A stretch of 64,000 bases of DNA from contig NZ_PUGF01000007.1 in NCBI RefSeq assembly GCF_002976435.1, positions 62,001-126,000 on the forward strand, written 5' to 3'. Both the position numbers and the translations under genes were made by a program. This DNA is from Solimicrobium silvestre (GTDB taxonomy: Bacteria; Pseudomonadota; Gammaproteobacteria; Burkholderiales; Burkholderiaceae_D). A model generated the notes under the pieces. It saw nothing but the letters and a program-made list of their open reading frames with translations, had not been told where the DNA came from and ran no database searches. Below, piece after piece: positions 61,406 through 64,000 of this stretch (positions within the stretch are counted from its first letter, which is position 1; each line of letters starts with the position of its first letter).

Positions 61406-62881
61406 ATGACAGCGCCTATTCGAGTATTGATTGTCGAGGATGACACCGTTGACCGGTTAGCCTGTCGGCGCGAACTCACAAAAAGCCATCTGGCCGAATT
61501 CGTGGTTCTTGAGGCGACAACCGGACGCGAAGGACTGCAACTCGCCGCACTCCATAAGCCGGACTGCATTCTGCTCGACTACCACTTGCCTGATATGAAT
61601 GGCATCGACTTCCTTAGCGAAATGGCTGGTGCGGATCAAATATCAACCCCGATAATGCTGTTAACCGGTGCAGAAAGCGCCGCAGTCGTCGCCGCTGCAA
61701 TCAAACGCGGTGCGCGCGACTATCTCGGCAAGGATATTGATGGCCAATACCTGAAATTGTTGCCAACAGCAATTCAGCGCATGTTGCGTGAACAAAAACT
61801 GGCAGAAGGCAAACGTCAGGCCGAAGCGAAATTTCGATCACTGGTGGAACAAATTGAGGCAATCACTTATATCGTGCCACTAGATGGAGAAGGGATAACG
61901 AGCTACATCAGCCCGCAGATCAGCAAACTTGGCTATTCGCCAGAGCAGTGGCTGGCCGATCCTGAATTGCACGCGCGCCAGATTCACCCTGACGATCGCG
62001 AAATGGCCATGCGCTCAATTGAAAACAGTCGAAAAGGCGGCCACTCGCTACGGCAGGAATATCGGTTGATGATGCGCAACGGCGAAACGTTATGGGTGCG
62101 CGACGAAGCCAAGGCAGTGAGTGACGAAACGGGGCGCTATGTGTTCTTGCAAGGTATCTTGCTGGATATCACGCAAAGCAAATTGGCGGAACATGCATTG
62201 CGGAAATCGCAAGAGGAACTGCGTCAACTTGCCGGCCATCTTGAACGCATCAAGGAAGAAGAGCGCAAACGCATTGCGCAGGAAATTCATGATGAATTGG
62301 GCGGTCTGCTGGCAGGCATCAAGGCTTATGTTTCCGTTTATATTGAACGCGAAGCCCGCTCGGGCCGACCACCGGAGCCGCTGCTGGTTGATGCCGTGGC
62401 ATTGGCAGATACAGGTTTCCAGGCAGTGCGTCGGGTAATTACCGATTTGAGGCCAAGCGTATTGGATCAGTTGGGGGTGTGGGCTGCGCTGGAATGGTAC
62501 GCCAGCCAGATCGAGAAGCGGTCGAAACTGCAATGCACTTGCATCATTGAAGACGATGCTGCGGCGATTGAACCCGACTCCGAAACCAGCACCATGTTGT
62601 TTCGCGTTGTGCAAGAAGCGCTGACCAATGTGGTGCGCCATGCTGAAGCAACAACGGTTTCTATCCACGTTGCGCTTGATGACGCAATGCTCGTGATCAG
62701 CGTACAAGATAATGGCAATGGAATCGACTCTGCGCGTCAATTAACCCGCGAGTCATGGGGTATTACAGGGATGGGTGAGCGCGCGCGTTATTTTGGCGGT
62801 GAAGTGACGATTACCGGAAAAATTGGTGAGGGAACATGTGTAAAATTGCATTTGCCGTTGGAGAAATTAAATAGTGAGTAA
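61406..62881 (+). CDS. Receiver-PAS-histidine kinase (NarX/DegS type)
   Basis: 491 residues from the ATG at 61406 after the preceding stop. Receiver domain (D58 in CILLDYHLPDMNG), PAS (KFRSLVEQIEAITYIVPLDGEG...) with a PAC end VRDEAKAVSDETGRYVFLQGILLDITQ, then a HisKA_3-type helix with KEEERKRIAQEIHDELGGLLAGI (H295), and an ATPase domain (MLFRVVQEALTNVVRHAEAT, VQDNGNGID, GITGMGERARYFGG). HisKA_3 kinases act on NarL-type regulators, and one overlaps its end by 8 bp. A receiver in front makes it a link in a phosphorelay. Confidence 0.92.
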   Translation: MTAPIRVLIVEDDTVDRLACRRELTKSHLAEFVVLEATTGREGLQLAALHKPDCILLDYHLPDMNGIDFLSEMAGADQISTPIMLLTGAESAAVVAAAIKRGARDYLGKDIDGQYLKLLPTAIQRMLREQKLAEGKRQAEAKFRSLVEQIEAITYIVPLDGEGITSYISPQISKLGYSPEQWLADPELHARQIHPDDREMAMRSIENSRKGGHSLRQEYRLMMRNGETLWVRDEAKAVSDETGRYVFLQGILLDITQSKLAEHALRKSQEELRQLAGHLERIKEEERKRIAQEIHDELGGLLAGIKAYVSVYIEREARSGRPPEPLLVDAVALADTGFQAVRRVITDLRPSVLDQLGVWAALEWYASQIEKRSKLQCTCIIEDDAAAIEPDSETSTMLFRVVQEALTNVVRHAEATTVSIHVALDDAMLVISVQDNGNGIDSARQLTRESWGITGMGERARYFGGEVTITGKIGEGTCVKLHLPLEKLNSE

Positions 62882-63518
62882 TAAAATCAAAGTGTTGCTG
62901 GTAGATGACCATGCGATTGTACGCAATGGTGTGCGGCTGATGCTGGGCGAAGCAGACGACATTTCTGTGGAAGGCGAAGCCGGCGACGCACAGCAGGCGT
63001 TACAGTTGATCAGATCTCAGGAATTTGACGTTGCACTGGTGGATATCGCCATGCCGGACAAGAACGGGCTCGATCTGCTGAAACAACTCCGTGCAGAACA
63101 ACCGAAACTAGCGGTTTTAATTCTCAGCACCTATTCCGAAGAAATTTATGCAATGCGGGCATTTAAGCTAGGCGCTGCAGGTTACCTGACCAAAGACAGC
63201 CCGACCAGCGCATTGATTAATGCCGTGCGCAAAGCTGCTGCGGGCGGCAAGCATGTCAGCCCCGCGATGATGGAAAAATTGGTCAGTGCAATTGGTGCCG
63301 GTGGTGGTGTAGGCGAATCGCACGAAGCGCTTTCGAACCGCGAATTGGAAGTATTAAAATTGATAGCCTCCGGTGAAAGCCTGGTAAAAATCGCGGATAC
63401 CTTACATCTTAGCCCGCATACCGTTACCACTTATCGCGCACGCATAATGGAAAAAATGAACTTAAGCAACAATGCCGAATTAACGCGCTATGCAATTGAA
63501 AATGGCTTGCTGGCGTAG
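62874..63518 (+). CDS. NarL/FixJ-type response regulator
   Basis: 214 residues, GTG start overlapping the kinase stop, with GGAG upstream. A receiver with D57 in VALVDIAMPDKNGLDLL and a C-terminal LuxR helix-turn-helix, LSNRELEVLKLIASGESLVKIADTLHLSPHTVTTYRARIMEKMNL. It is the natural output of the HisKA_3 kinase before it. Its operator may be the palindrome at 63649-63672 ahead of the fnr-like gene. Confidence 0.94.
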   Translation: MSNKIKVLLVDDHAIVRNGVRLMLGEADDISVEGEAGDAQQALQLIRSQEFDVALVDIAMPDKNGLDLLKQLRAEQPKLAVLILSTYSEEIYAMRAFKLGAAGYLTKDSPTSALINAVRKAAAGGKHVSPAMMEKLVSAIGAGGGVGESHEALSNRELEVLKLIASGESLVKIADTLHLSPHTVTTYRARIMEKMNLSNNAELTRYAIENGLLA

Positions 63519-63810
63519 ATTTGGCGGTGAGTATTAAGAAAGTATCAAGAAAAGTAGTGTGAATAAATTAACCTCGAATTAGCACTAATAAACCCTACAA
63601 ACCTCGCAAATCTTAGACCCTCCCCTACAGACTCCAAAAATGATCACATTTTGTAGGGGAACCCCTACAAAAACTGTCCGGTATTTAAGTACCCCATTCT
63701 CCAATAATCGCCTACTGCGTATCACGCCTTCTTCAACGATACTTCACCCACAGCGAACACCGTCACGCAGAACTTAAAATAATCACAACCAACTTTCAAG
63801 CGAGAACATC
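63519..63810. other. Regulatory gap between the NarL-type gene and the FNR gene
   Basis: No gene; contains the perfect palindrome at 63649-63672 and a half-site CCCCTACA at about 63622. It should carry the promoter of the FNR-family gene. Confidence 0.5.
63649..63672. promoter_or_regulatory. 24-bp perfect palindrome, probable regulator binding site
   Basis: TTTTGTAGGGG-AA-CCCCTACAAAA: 11-bp arms around a 2-bp centre. The 7-2-7 geometry (GTAGGGG-AA-CCCCTAC) fits dimers of NarL-type regulators, and such a regulator is encoded just upstream. A further CCCCTACA lies at about 63622. It is 139 bp before the FNR start. Confidence 0.6.
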
Positions 63811-64000
63811 ATGTTACAAGGCTACCAGGTCGCGACCTCAACTTCCCAATGTATTGAGGCAATGCCACGTATATCGGAAAGACAAAGCCGCTGCTCCGGT
63901 TGCAGTCTGCGCGATCTCTGCGTGCCGACAGGTCTGGCTGAATCCGAAATGAGGCGAGTTGATCACATCATGTCGCGTCGGCGGATTGCACGTGGCGATG
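63811..64000 (+). CDS. FNR-family transcriptional regulator, N-terminal part (cut by window end)
   Basis: 63 codons are visible from the ATG at 63811. CSGCSLRDLC gives the Cys-x2-Cys-x5-Cys triplet of FNR proteins and another Cys lies about 15 residues before it (SQCIEAM), so all four ligands of an oxygen-sensing [4Fe-4S] cluster may be present. The following AESEMRRVDHIMSRRRIARGD leads into the cyclic-nucleotide-like domain. It is likely the anaerobic master regulator. Upstream palindrome and two-component genes suggest control by that system. Confidence 0.9.
   Translation, partial: MLQGYQVATSTSQCIEAMPRISERQSRCSGCSLRDLCVPTGLAESEMRRVDHIMSRRRIARGD

Noticed and set aside
62090-62740. 216-codon minus-strand frame
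   Set aside because: Opposite the HisKA_3 kinase; its text is the reverse image of conserved kinase motifs.

Overview
The window is chromosomal DNA of a betaproteobacterium. The best fit is the order Burkholderiales, probably an Oxalobacteraceae-like soil or water bacterium. The clues are the malate dehydrogenase tail, the style of the two-component genes, the FNR-type regulator and the moderate GC content. Family placement is inference. No rRNA, tRNA, CRISPR array or intact insertion sequence was seen.

Layout. 1-2.2 kb: end of mdh and a TDT-family (TehA/SLAC1-like) transporter. 2.2-6.4 kb: a degraded stretch, then two paralogous small alpha/beta-barrel-like proteins (one cytosolic, one exported), an 84-bp palindromic MITE-like element, an exported PQQ-type beta-propeller protein and a double-cupin protein. 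6.5-20.6 kb: an 11-gene operon with a recognisable sigma70 promoter at its head and a 17-bp GAAA-loop hairpin at its tail. It encodes an unknown cysteine-rich exported protein, two tandem split VioB-like pairs (a VioB N-terminal-type protein followed by a ferritin-like iminophenyl-pyruvate-dimer-synthase-type protein), and a complete ebo set in the order D-E-C-A-B-F. This looks like a biosynthesis-plus-export locus for an undescribed, probably oxidatively dimerised, metabolite.

20.6-24.6 kb: accessory DNA. It holds one copy of a ~610-bp dispersed repeat (promoter, short terminated RNA, structured leader, ~100-aa protein), a ParE-like toxin with a 151-aa antitoxin, a small zinc-ribbon membrane protein, a lipoprotein, an orphan addiction-module antitoxin and the broken leader of an eCIS cargo gene.

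25.1-56.5 kb: an extracellular contractile injection system (eCIS, Afp/PVC type) transcribed left to right: cap, sheath, two tubes, DUF5908, LysM hub, VgrG-like spike, PAAR tip, gp25, two large baseplate proteins, a 2520-aa tape measure with an internal 531-bp duplication, and an AAA+ ATPase. An envelope protein with a catalytically degenerate GH18-like domain follows, and then a terminator. A separate unit encodes a 1052-aa DUF4157 cargo protein with a candidate His-Cys protease dyad and a likely chaperone or immunity partner.

56.5-59.2 kb: more accessory DNA: an Rhs/YD-repeat remnant, the second copy of the dispersed repeat, a murein-endopeptidase toxin domain without an ATG start plus a periplasmic immunity candidate, and a lone PilN-like gene. 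59.4-64 kb: a signalling cluster (PAS histidine kinase, Rcp1-type receiver, receiver-PAS-NarX-type kinase, NarL-type regulator) running into an FNR-family gene cut by the window end, with a 24-bp perfect palindrome between the last two.
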